64,000 bases of DNA from Eggerthellaceae bacterium (GTDB lineage Bacteria; Actinomycetota; Coriobacteriia; Coriobacteriales; Eggerthellaceae), in NCBI GenBank assembly GCA_009782605.1, contig WRIR01000004.1, forward strand, positions 1 through 64,000, in the 5' to 3' direction. The notes under the pieces were generated by a model. It was given only the letters and a program-made list of their open reading frames with translations. It had not been told where the DNA came from and made no database searches. Position numbers and translations under genes: made by a program. Positions 51,925-59,453 of this stretch are shown piece after piece (within the stretch, counting starts at the first letter, position 1; each line of letters starts with the position of its first letter).

Positions 51925-52515
51925 CTATTCGATGAGGCTGTACCAATATCCCATGGTCCATTTGATGTAGAGCTCGGAAAAGGCCTTAGCGGGGATGGGC
52001 ATTCCGTCGCGGATCCATTTTTGGACGATCATGGCCTGTGCAGCCGCATGGTAATACGCCGAGTATTCCTTCTCGGGGGCGCTTCCCTTGAAGCCCAGCT
52101 CGTCGAATATCCTGAGGTTGAGCTTGAATATCGAGCTTGTCACCAGCTTGACGAACGCGGTTTCCGGCCACATCTCATTGATGACGACGTTCTTGAAGAA
52201 GGCCCGCTCGTCATAGAGGGACTGATAGAGCCGTTCGGTGACGATGGAGGCGAGGTCCTGCACTTCCGTGTTCGGGTCCCTGTCCACGACAAGGTCCGTG
52301 CCCGTGATGAGGCTGCGCAGGCTTTCCATCGGGGCGATGACCGTCCTCATGAAGATGCTTTCGATTATGGCGTCCTTGTTGTCATAGTTCGCATAGAAGG
52401 TCTTGCGGGACACGCCCGCCATTTCACAGATGCTGCGGACGGTGATCTTGTCGTAGGGGGTTGCCTCCAACAGGGCCTTGAAGCTTTGCTCGATCAGCTC
52501 TTGCGAATTCTTCAA
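51925..52515 (-). CDS. TetR-family transcriptional regulator
   Basis: About 196 aa from TTG 52513-52515, with GGAGAGGA close before it. The HTH reads ITVRSICEMAGVSRKTFYANYDNKDAIIESIF. The rest is a helical ligand domain with no recognised specificity. A single leftward gene with no obvious target operon beside it; the nearest divergent DNA is the type B palindrome. Confidence 0.85.
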   Translation of the reverse strand: MKNSQELIEQSFKALLEATPYDKITVRSICEMAGVSRKTFYANYDNKDAIIESIFMRTVIAPMESLRSLITGTDLVVDRDPNTEVQDLASIVTERLYQSLYDERAFFKNVVINEMWPETAFVKLVTSSIFKLNLRIFDELGFKGSAPEKEYSAYYHAAAQAMIVQKWIRDGMPIPAKAFSELYIKWTMGYWYSLIE

Positions 52516-52652
52516 CGATCCTCTCCGTCCTCTTGGATGCCATCCACGACTCAAGGGCCCCCATTGTACCAAGAACAACCCTCGAAGGGAACACAGGGCC
52601 GTACCGGTGACGGTCCGCGACAGGCCGGGCCGGCCGGCCGGCCGCCGTGTGC

Positions 52653-52747
52653 GTGTGACAAGGGGCCGTATAACTTGTCACACCATGTATGTGACAGGGA
52701 ACCGTATGACAGTATGGTGTGACAAGTTATACGGCCCCTTGTCACAC
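52653..52747. repeat. REP-like palindrome, type B copy 2
   Basis: A perfect 34-bp inverted repeat (52653-52686 and 52714-52747) with a 27-nt loop. The arm contains GTGACAAGGGGCCGTATAAC. The loop holds a decayed copy of the same word (TGTGACAGGGAACCGTATGA), as if a palindrome had been inserted within a palindrome. Confidence 0.85.
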
Positions 52748-52912
52748 GGCGGGCCCCCCTCCGCAGGCATTATCACCCCTTATTATCACCCGGTGAAGGC
52801 TTTGTTTTTGGAAACACGTGTCGTAGAATGGCGGGGTAGGCCATTAAGCGGCCCGGGGCTGACCCCAGCCGGTCGTGACCGGGCTTGAGACCATCTCTGA
52901 AAGGAGATAGAC

Positions 52913-53128
52913 ATGGGTTTGTCAAAATCATCGAAACTGAAAGACATCATGAAGAACCCCGAAGCAATGGCTATCCTGGATGAGTACCTCCCCGGCGCGA
53001 GCAATGAGCCCAAGCTGAAGCTGGCTGCCAGCCTGTCGCTCGTGAAGATCGCCGCCGTCGCCCCCAACAAGCTCAAGGCGGAATGGCTCGACGACATCGA
53101 CGCAAAGCTCCAGGCCCTCGGCGACTGA
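52913..53128 (+). CDS. Small conserved-looking helical protein, function unknown
   Basis: 71 aa with a strong GAAAGGAGATAGAC site. The sequence (KLKDIMKNPEAMAILDEYLPG...PKLKLAASLSLVKIAAVAP) resembles short helical domains found at the ends of larger anaerobe proteins, here stand-alone. No membrane segment or signal. The function is not known to me. Confidence 0.65.
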   Translation: MGLSKSSKLKDIMKNPEAMAILDEYLPGASNEPKLKLAASLSLVKIAAVAPNKLKAEWLDDIDAKLQALGD

Positions 53129-53184
53129 TACGGCAGGCGGCAGGCGGCCGAGTGTCCCCGTGACACCCGGGACACCCAGGATCC

Positions 53185-54411
53185 TTACGAGCCGCTGAGA
53201 AAAACATCCCCCATGAAGGCGTGCCCCGGGTCGATGAGGACACCGGTGCGGGCTGCCTGCGCCTCGGTCATGCGGCGCGCCCCGTTGTGCGCGATTCCCG
53301 GGCCCGCCACCACGAAGGGCACCGGCTCGTGCGAGTGCTTGCGCGTCGAGAGCGGGGTCGGGTGGTCGGGCATGACCGCGATGCGGAGCGGGTGCGTCTT
53401 CGCGTACTCGCGCAGCGCCCCTAAAACGTGGCGGTCGCTCTCTTCGATGGCTCTCTTCTTTTCTGCGGAACACCCGTCATGCCCTGCGGCATCGGGGGCC
53501 TCGACGTGGACGATCACGACCTCGTTGCCGTCCTCAAGCATCGTGATGGCCCCGGCAGCCTGTGCGGCAAAGTCGTTCGTCGGCCCGTCGGTGACACCCT
53601 CGAAGCGGTACACTCTCATACCCGTCATGCGTGCGAGGCCAACCAACAGGTCGACCGCCGAGTTCAGCGCGACGGTCTTTTGATAGCTTTCCTGGAAGGA
53701 CCTCATGGCGCCTGGCCTCATGCCGGGCCAGAACACCCATGCCTGGTTCGCGGGCAGCTTCCCTTCGCACAGGCGGCGGGCGTTGACCGGGCTTTTCGCA
53801 AGGACCTCGTTTGCGGCGCACATGTACCCGACCAGCAGGTCGGCGACCTGCTGCGCTGCCGTGTCGCCCGGGGGCGCCTTCGGCTTGAAGGCCTCGCTGA
53901 CATCGAGGCCGGCGTTGTCGTGCGGCAGCCCGTAGGCGAGGCCAAGCGCGTGCGTGCCCCTCTCCATGACGAGCACCTGCCGAAACGAGATGCCGGGGTA
54001 CAGGGTGAAGGCCTCGTCGTCAAGGGCGCTCTTCAGCTCAAGGGCGAGCGCGTGCCCGTCGGCGGTCGGGAGGTTGTCCGTCGAATAGCTCTTCAAGATG
54101 CCGTCCGCAACCGAGCTGAGGTTCATGCGGAAGGCCACCTGGCCGGGTGCCAGGTCGATGTCGAGGGCCGCCCCCTCGATGGCGCCGCGTCCGACTTGAT
54201 AGAGCGCGGGGTCAAAGCCCATGATGGAAAGGCAGGCCACGTCCGAGCCGCTTACCATGTGCGGCGGGACGTTCTGCATGAGGCCGACCATGCCTGCCTG
54301 CGCGAGCGCGTCGAGGTTCGGCGTCGCGCTTTCCTCAAGGCTCGTCCTGCCCCCGAATTCCGGCACCGCATCGCCCGAGGCCCCGTCCAAGATCACAAGT
54401 GCGTATTGCAT
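53185..54411 (-). CDS. aPGAM-family protein (phosphoglycerate mutase-like; candidate alternative homoserine kinase)
   Basis: 408 aa from ATG 54409-54411 (GGAGGATTTC). Alkaline-phosphatase superfamily: VILDGASGD, SGSDVACLSIMGFDP (nucleophile Ser), HVEAPDAAGHDG and VMPDHPTPLSTRKHSHEPVPF are archaeal-type cofactor-independent phosphoglycerate mutase motifs. It is divergent from thrC. Paralogues of this family next to thrC have been proposed in genome-context work as replacements for ThrB homoserine kinase. No classical thrB is in the window. Both roles remain possible. Confidence 0.8.
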   Translation of the reverse strand: MQYALVILDGASGDAVPEFGGRTSLEESATPNLDALAQAGMVGLMQNVPPHMVSGSDVACLSIMGFDPALYQVGRGAIEGAALDIDLAPGQVAFRMNLSSVADGILKSYSTDNLPTADGHALALELKSALDDEAFTLYPGISFRQVLVMERGTHALGLAYGLPHDNAGLDVSEAFKPKAPPGDTAAQQVADLLVGYMCAANEVLAKSPVNARRLCEGKLPANQAWVFWPGMRPGAMRSFQESYQKTVALNSAVDLLVGLARMTGMRVYRFEGVTDGPTNDFAAQAAGAITMLEDGNEVVIVHVEAPDAAGHDGCSAEKKRAIEESDRHVLGALREYAKTHPLRIAVMPDHPTPLSTRKHSHEPVPFVVAGPGIAHNGARRMTEAQAARTGVLIDPGHAFMGDVFLSGS

Positions 54412-54443
54412 GAAATCCTCCGCATGCCGACCCTGTCCTCCTT

Positions 54444-54472
54444 TTGCTTCGTGCATAGTATAGGGGTATTAT
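54444..54472 (+). promoter_or_regulatory. thrC promoter
   Basis: TTGCTT (54444-54449), 17-bp spacer, TATTAT (54467-54472). The same bases read leftward give TATAAT for the aPGAM gene, so the two divergent promoters overlap. Confidence 0.6.
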
Positions 54473-54484
54473 ACTCGCACATCC

Positions 54485-54515
54485 TTACCAGAAGGAACAT
54501 TACCAGAAGGAACAT
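54485..54515 (+). repeat. Duplicated Shine-Dalgarno segment before thrC
   Basis: TTACCAGAAGGAACA occurs twice in direct tandem, placing two AGAAGGA ribosome sites before the thrC ATG (54520). Only the second is at normal spacing. Confidence 0.8.
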
Positions 54516-54519
54516 CTCG

Positions 54520-56064
54520 ATGACTGACAACCTCTATATCGACACGCGGGGGCTCCACAGGGCGCCCATCCCCTTCACCGAGGCGGTCATCTGCGGGCTG
54601 GCAGACGGCGGCGGGCTCTTCGTGCCGGAAAAGCTGCCCAGACTGCCCCTCGGCGACATCCTGGCCCTCGGCGACATGCCCTATGCGCAGCGCGCGGCCT
54701 TCGTCTACAAGGCTTTCGGGGTCGATATGCCCGGCCCGACCATCGACGCACTGATGGGGCAGGCCTACGGGGGAAACTTCGACGAGGCGGACATCTGCCC
54801 GATCGTGTCGCTCGACGCCCAGACCCATCTGCTGGAGCTGTGGCACGGCCCCACGAGCGCCTTCAAGGACATGGCCCTGCAGTGCCTGCCGCTCTTCTTC
54901 GCCGAAAGCGCACGGCGCCTCACCGAGCAGGGGAAGCTCGACCACGGCTTTATGATACTCGTTGCCACCTCGGGCGATACCGGCTCGGCCGCCCTTGAGG
55001 GCTTCAAGGACAAGGAGGGCATCCGCATCGGCGTGCTCTACCCCCACGGCGGCGTGAGCGACATCCAGTTCAGGCAGATGGTCACGCAGGCCGGCGCAAA
55101 CGTCATGGTCTGGGGCGTGGACGGGAACTTCGACGACTGCCAGACCGTGGCAAAGGCCGTCTTCAACGACGAGGGCTTCGCACGCACGCTGCTTGAGGAA
55201 GAGCGGGTCGCCCTCTCAAGCGCGAACTCCATCAACTGGGGGCGCCTGCTGCCCCAGGTCGTCTACTACGTTTCGAGCTATGCGGCCATGGTGCGCGACG
55301 GCGCGGTTGCGCCCGGGCAGCCGATCGACGTGTGCGTGCCGACCGGGAACTTCGGCAACATCCTTGCCGCCTGGTATGCGAAGTCCATCGGCACCCCGAT
55401 AGACATGCTCTTTTGCGCAAGCAACGAAAACCGCGTGCTCACCGACTTCATCAACACGGGGACCTATGACATCTCGGGCCGGGACTTCGTGCTCACGCCC
55501 TCGCCTTCCATGGACATCCTCGTGTCGTCGAACCTTGAGCGCCAGCTCTTCGAGCTGGCGGGCCGCGACGCAGGGGCTGTCCGCACCTGGATGGGCGACC
55601 TGCGTGTTGACGGTGCCTTCCGCGTCGATGCAGGCACCTTCGCCGAGCTGCGCCAGCACTTTGCCGCCGACTCCGTCGACAGCGCGGCCTGCCTTGCGGC
55701 CATCAGGCAGGTCTTCGACACCTGCGGCTACCTGCTCGACCCGCACACCGCCGTCGCCTGGCAGGTGGCCGAGCGCCTGAGGGGCGACAACCCCGTGCTC
55801 ATCGCCGCGACCGCCCATTGGGCGAAGTTCGGCGCGAACGTGTACCGCGCCCTGCACGGGATAGAGCCCGGCGGGGCCCTGCCGGAAGGGGCCTCATGCC
55901 TTACCGACTGCGCGCTGAACGCCCTCATCGCGAAGGAGTCGACGTGCTACAATATCCCCGATGGCCTGGCTTCCCTCGACGAGGCAGAGATCCGTTTCAC
56001 CGAGGTCGTCGGCTCGGACCCCGCCGACGTCAAGGAAGCAGTCCTCCGGTTTTTGGGGTCGTGA
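54520..56064 (+). CDS. thrC: Threonine synthase
   Basis: PLP enzyme converting O-phosphohomoserine to threonine. 514 aa, the longer fungal/bacterial subtype: FTEAVICGLADGGGLFVPE, the PLP Lys in HGPTSAFKDMALQ (Lys 116), ATSGDTGSAALEGF, FRQMVTQAGANVMVWGVDGNFDDCQ and VPTGNFGNILAAWYAK. The frame is open far upstream but the duplicated ribosome site fixes the ATG. With lysC and asd in this window it completes all but homoserine dehydrogenase and the homoserine kinase step. Confidence 0.95.
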   Translation: MTDNLYIDTRGLHRAPIPFTEAVICGLADGGGLFVPEKLPRLPLGDILALGDMPYAQRAAFVYKAFGVDMPGPTIDALMGQAYGGNFDEADICPIVSLDAQTHLLELWHGPTSAFKDMALQCLPLFFAESARRLTEQGKLDHGFMILVATSGDTGSAALEGFKDKEGIRIGVLYPHGGVSDIQFRQMVTQAGANVMVWGVDGNFDDCQTVAKAVFNDEGFARTLLEEERVALSSANSINWGRLLPQVVYYVSSYAAMVRDGAVAPGQPIDVCVPTGNFGNILAAWYAKSIGTPIDMLFCASNENRVLTDFINTGTYDISGRDFVLTPSPSMDILVSSNLERQLFELAGRDAGAVRTWMGDLRVDGAFRVDAGTFAELRQHFAADSVDSAACLAAIRQVFDTCGYLLDPHTAVAWQVAERLRGDNPVLIAATAHWAKFGANVYRALHGIEPGGALPEGASCLTDCALNALIAKESTCYNIPDGLASLDEAEIRFTEVVGSDPADVKEAVLRFLGS

Positions 56065-56126
56065 GGGTATGCAGCGAGTCAGGGGCCTGCGGGCCTGGGG
56101 AACACAACAGGAACGAAGATGCCGCC

Positions 56127-56468
56127 ATGAGTAAACTTTCAAAACTCCAGCCGAACGTTCGCATCAGCATCACCAACCCGGAAAGCGAAAGCGGCTCGCT
56201 CTTCGGCCGGGGCGTTGCCGACCTCTGCCTGGGGGTACGGAGCACCGGATCGCTCAATGCGGCGGCGAAAGGCATGGGGATGGCCTACAGCAAGGCATGG
56301 CGTATCGTGAAAGACACCGAAGAAGCGCTCGGCGTGCAGCTGCTCAACCGCGACGGAGCACACGGCTCCACCCTCACCGAGGAAGGCGACAGGATACTCG
56401 ACGCCTACAACACCCTCGACGAGCACATGGCGCGAGCCGCCCAGAAAGCCTTCGAGGACCTGATCTAG
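56127..56468 (+). CDS. ModE/LysR-type HTH protein
   Basis: 113 aa consisting only of the winged HTH of the ModE N-terminal/LysR type: SGSLNAAAKGMGMAYSKAWRIVKDTEEALGVQLLNR and GSTLTEEGDRIL. The molybdate-binding MOP domain of full ModE is absent. Such single-domain proteins often accompany molybdenum genes, but none lies nearby. It is 62 nt after thrC in the same direction. Confidence 0.82.
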   Translation: MSKLSKLQPNVRISITNPESESGSLFGRGVADLCLGVRSTGSLNAAAKGMGMAYSKAWRIVKDTEEALGVQLLNRDGAHGSTLTEEGDRILDAYNTLDEHMARAAQKAFEDLI

Positions 56469-56489
56469 GGCCTGCGTTGGGTGGTTGGT

Positions 56490-57380
56490 CTATCTTTTAG
56501 CAGCATAGGTGGAAAGGAAGGCCTTGGTGCGCTGGTGGCGGGGGTCGTTGATGAGGTCGCTTGCCCGGCCTTCCTCGACGATGGCGCCGTCCTCCATGAA
56601 GATGATGCGGTCGGCCACGTCGCGGGCGAAGAACATCTCATGGGTGACGATGACCATGGTCATGTGCTCGGCCGCCAGGTTGCGGATGACCGTCAAGACC
56701 TCCCACGTAAGCTCCGGGTCAAGCGCACTGGTGGGCTCGTCGAAGAAGAGCACCTCGGGATTCAGGGCCAAGGCACGCGCGATTGCCACGCGCTGCTGCT
56801 GCCCGCCGGAAAGCTCACAGGGCATCATGTCCTCTTTGCCGGAAAGGCCCATCTTCGCAAGGAGGGCGCGCGCCTGCTCATGGACCTCTTCCTTGGGGCG
56901 CCTTTGCACGCGCATCGGGGCAGAGGCGATGTTGCGCATGACGGTGAAGTGGGGGAACAGGTTGAAGTTCTGGAACACGAGCCCGAACCTCGCCCTTGCC
57001 TGCTTCTGCACGTGCTTCGAGGCATAGACGGCCTGTCCCTGGGCGTTGTCCTCGGCGATAACGAGGTCGCCATAGGAAAGCCGTCCGCTCTCGAAGCTCT
57101 CAAGCAGCGTGGCACAGCGCAGGAGCGTCGATTTCCCCGATCCCGAAGGCCCGATGACTGCAAGCACTTCCCCCTTGGAGACCTGCACGCTGATATCTTG
57201 CAGCACGCATACGTCGTCGAAGCTCTTCCGGATGTGCTCCAGGCTCAGGAGGGGCGCGGCGTTTTCCTGCGCCGGGCTGTCCGTCTGCGCTGGGCTGCTC
57301 GCGGCCGCCCGTTCCAGATTGCCTATAGCCGCCCGTGCCGGGCCCTTCACCTGCCTGGGGGTGTTCGCCGGGCTATTCAT
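56490..57380 (-). CDS. Polar amino-acid ABC transporter, ATP-binding protein
   Basis: 296 aa. After a 45-residue Ala-rich extension comes a complete ABC ATPase: Walker A GPSGSGKST (77-84), Q-loop VFQNFNLFPHFTV, signature LSGGQQQRVAIARAL, Walker B VLFFDEPTSALDP and switch His (VTHEMFF), matching the GlnQ/ArtP group. It overlaps the permease end by eight bases. Co-transcribed after the binding protein and permease. Confidence 0.93.
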   Translation of the reverse strand: MNSPANTPRQVKGPARAAIGNLERAAASSPAQTDSPAQENAAPLLSLEHIRKSFDDVCVLQDISVQVSKGEVLAVIGPSGSGKSTLLRCATLLESFESGRLSYGDLVIAEDNAQGQAVYASKHVQKQARARFGLVFQNFNLFPHFTVMRNIASAPMRVQRRPKEEVHEQARALLAKMGLSGKEDMMPCELSGGQQQRVAIARALALNPEVLFFDEPTSALDPELTWEVLTVIRNLAAEHMTMVIVTHEMFFARDVADRIIFMEDGAIVEEGRASDLINDPRHQRTKAFLSTYAAKR

Positions 57381-58026
57381 GGTAGTAGCTCATCTTCTTC
57401 TCGAAGAGGTTCATAGCGGCCGCAACAACAAGGTTGAACAGGTAGTAGAACACCCCGGCGACCACAAAGGAGGTCATCGCCTTTTGTGCCGCCGCGATGG
57501 CCCGTGCCGTCGTGAACATCTCGGGCACGCTGAGCACGAACGAGAGCGAGGTGTCCTTCACAAGCGTGATCACCTCGTTCGTCACCGGTGGCAGTATCCT
57601 TTTGACGACCTGCGGGAAGATGACGATGAAGAAGGTCTGTGCCTGCGAGTACCCCAACACGCCGGATGCCTCATACTGCCCGCGGGGGATGGATTGGATG
57701 CCGCTGCGGTATATCTCGGCGAAATAGGCCGAGTAGTTGATGATGAACGCAATGATGGTCGCCGTGAAGCGGTATCCGTCCCCCATCGAGACGCCAAACC
57801 CGAAATAGGGCACGTAATAGACCACCATAAGCTGGAGCATCAGGGGGGTCCCCCGCATGATGGAGATATAGAACTGGACCAGCAGCGAGAGGGGCTTGAA
57901 CGTGCTCATGCGTCCAAAGGCGACGACAAGGCCGAGCGGCAGCGACCCGAGCAGGGTGAGGAAGAATATCTGCAAGCTGACGAGAAAGCCCGATCCGAGC
58001 ATCGCCAGCATGGTAGAAAGCTCCAT
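57373..58026 (-). CDS. Polar amino-acid ABC transporter, permease
   Basis: 217 aa from ATG 58024-58026 (GAAAGG upstream). Typical HisM/GlnP permease: PLSLLVQFYISIMRGTPLMLQL and the EAA loop QYEASGVLGYSQAQTFFIVIFPQ, with five or so membrane helices. Leftward, 89 nt after the binding-protein gene. Confidence 0.92.
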   Translation of the reverse strand: MELSTMLAMLGSGFLVSLQIFFLTLLGSLPLGLVVAFGRMSTFKPLSLLVQFYISIMRGTPLMLQLMVVYYVPYFGFGVSMGDGYRFTATIIAFIINYSAYFAEIYRSGIQSIPRGQYEASGVLGYSQAQTFFIVIFPQVVKRILPPVTNEVITLVKDTSLSFVLSVPEMFTTARAIAAAQKAMTSFVVAGVFYYLFNLVVAAAMNLFEKKMSYYHE

Positions 58027-58115
58027 GCGCCGCCTTTCAAAGAGAGGGTGCCCGCGACAGCGGAAGCGGGGGCGGGGGGCCTGTGGCAGCACCCCCCTTC
58101 CCGGCAGAAATCAGG

Positions 58116-58943
58116 CTATCGCAGTATCCACATGTCGTAGCTGATGCCCTGGTCGGCATATGCCTTGCATATCTTCTCGACCGTGCCGTCGGCCACCATT
58201 TCCCTCAGGGTGTCCTCGATTATGTCGCGCAGCTCGGTATTGCCCTTCAGAAAGCCGACGCCATAGTGCTCGGAGGAAAGCGGGTCGCTCTCAAGGATGA
58301 GGAAGGTGCTCTCCTTGCCGACGACCTGGAACCGCGCAACCGGCAGGTCCATGGCAACCGCGTCGATCGTCCCGCTCTCAAGCTCCATGAAGGCGCTGTT
58401 GTAGTCGGCGACGGTCATCAGCTTCCCGAAGGTCGCTGCCAATTCCCCCTGGTCGCCGTCCGCCTCAAGGAGGTAGAAGGCCGCGCTGTCAACCTGTGCC
58501 ATGACTGTCTTGCCGGACAAGTCGCCGAGCGCCTTGATGCCCGAATCAGCTTTTACGACAATGACCTGGCTGTTGTCCATGTAGGGACTGGTGAAGGTGT
58601 AGTCGTCTTCGCGTCCCTGGATGGTAAAACCGTTCCAGATGCAGTCGATTGCGCCGCTGGATATCTCAAGATCCTTGGTATCCCAGTTGATGGGCTTGTA
58701 CTCCACTTCCCAGCCAAGGCGGTCGCACACCTCTTTGGCGAGGTCGAGGTCGAATCCGGTGAACTCGCCGTCGTCGCCCACATAGCCGTAGGGCGGAAAA
58801 TCCTGGTCGAACCCGACGATCAGGGCCGAGCGCTCTGCCGCTGTGCCCCCGCCACCCTGTGTGCCGCCACACCCTGCCAGCATGAAAACCGCCAGGCAAA
58901 AAGCGAGGCCCAGGCCTATCGTCGTGATTAACTTCCTTTTCAT
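58116..58943 (-). CDS. Polar amino-acid ABC transporter, substrate-binding lipoprotein
   Basis: 275 aa from ATG 58941-58943 (AAGGAGGG upstream). Lipoprotein signal MKRKLITTIGLGLAFCLAVF...LAGC, then a family 3 solute-binding fold: VGFDQDFPPYGYVGDDGEFTGFDLDLAKEV, NWDTKDLEISSGAIDCIWNG, FTSPYMDNSQVIVV and GVGFLKGNTELRD. The ligand is probably a polar amino acid; which one is not decided by sequence. Confidence 0.93.
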   Translation of the reverse strand: MKRKLITTIGLGLAFCLAVFMLAGCGGTQGGGGTAAERSALIVGFDQDFPPYGYVGDDGEFTGFDLDLAKEVCDRLGWEVEYKPINWDTKDLEISSGAIDCIWNGFTIQGREDDYTFTSPYMDNSQVIVVKADSGIKALGDLSGKTVMAQVDSAAFYLLEADGDQGELAATFGKLMTVADYNSAFMELESGTIDAVAMDLPVARFQVVGKESTFLILESDPLSSEHYGVGFLKGNTELRDIIEDTLREMVADGTVEKICKAYADQGISYDMWILR

Positions 58944-59100
58944 ACTTCTTCCCTCCTTCTTGCGCTCCCCTTGAGCGCTCCCTTTGGTTGTGCCTTGCAC
59001 TCCATAACGGTATCGTGCTAAAGCACTACCCAGTATATCACAGTCCTGTACGCAACCGGGAAAAGAAGCAGCTGACAACTCATGGGGACAGGGGGCCAAG

Positions 59101-59262
59101 TGTGACAAGGGGCCGTATAGCTTCCACGTTTCCTTTGGCTTCTTAACAGGAGTGGGTGACAGGGGGACGGGGCGTTTGTCACGTTTTGGTGTACTCAGGG
59201 ATAGGCATGTTTATCAAAACGTGACAAACGCCCCGTCCCCCTGTCACCGTCCCCCTGTCACC
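59101..59262. repeat. REP-like palindrome type A copy 3 with half-repeats
   Basis: A perfect 33-bp inverted repeat (59156-59188 and 59215-59247) with a 26-nt loop. The arm contains GACGGGGCGTTTGTCA as in the RAYT flanks, but begins GTGACAGGGGG. On its left (59102-59118) is half of a type B arm (GTGACAAGGGGCCGTAT). On its right (59248-59262) the end CGTCCCCCTGTCACC is duplicated. The loop shares AGGCAT with the RAYT-flank loop but is otherwise different. Confidence 0.85.
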
Positions 59263-59278
59263 CAATGACGATAGGAAT

Positions 59279-59347
59279 AGGCCGCCTCAGGCGGCAGGGT
59301 ATCGCCTGAGGCGGCCTTCCTGCAAGGAAACGGGATGCCCTTGCAGG
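59279..59347. terminator. Two stem-loops 3' of the giant surface protein gene
   Basis: A perfect 15-bp stem AGGCCGCCTCAGGCG/CGCCTGAGGCGGCCT (59279-59293 and 59303-59317) is followed by CCTGCAAG/CTTGCAGG (59319-59347). A third, CCTGAAACGA/TCGTTTCAGG, lies at about 59380-59420, nearest the gene. None has a long T tract. Together they probably end or stabilise the leftward transcript. Confidence 0.5.
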
Positions 59348-59453
59348 AAGCCCTCACACTTCAAGGCCAGGCTTTGGGACCTGAAACGAACTAAAAAGGT
59401 AGGGTAGGAGTCGTTTCAGGCCCCTTCATCGGCCGTGGGAATACAAACTATGT

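Noticed and set aside
53428-54519. Upstream in-frame extension of thrC through the aPGAM gene
   Set aside because: Antisense to the aPGAM gene. The thrC start is fixed by its ribosome site and family alignment.
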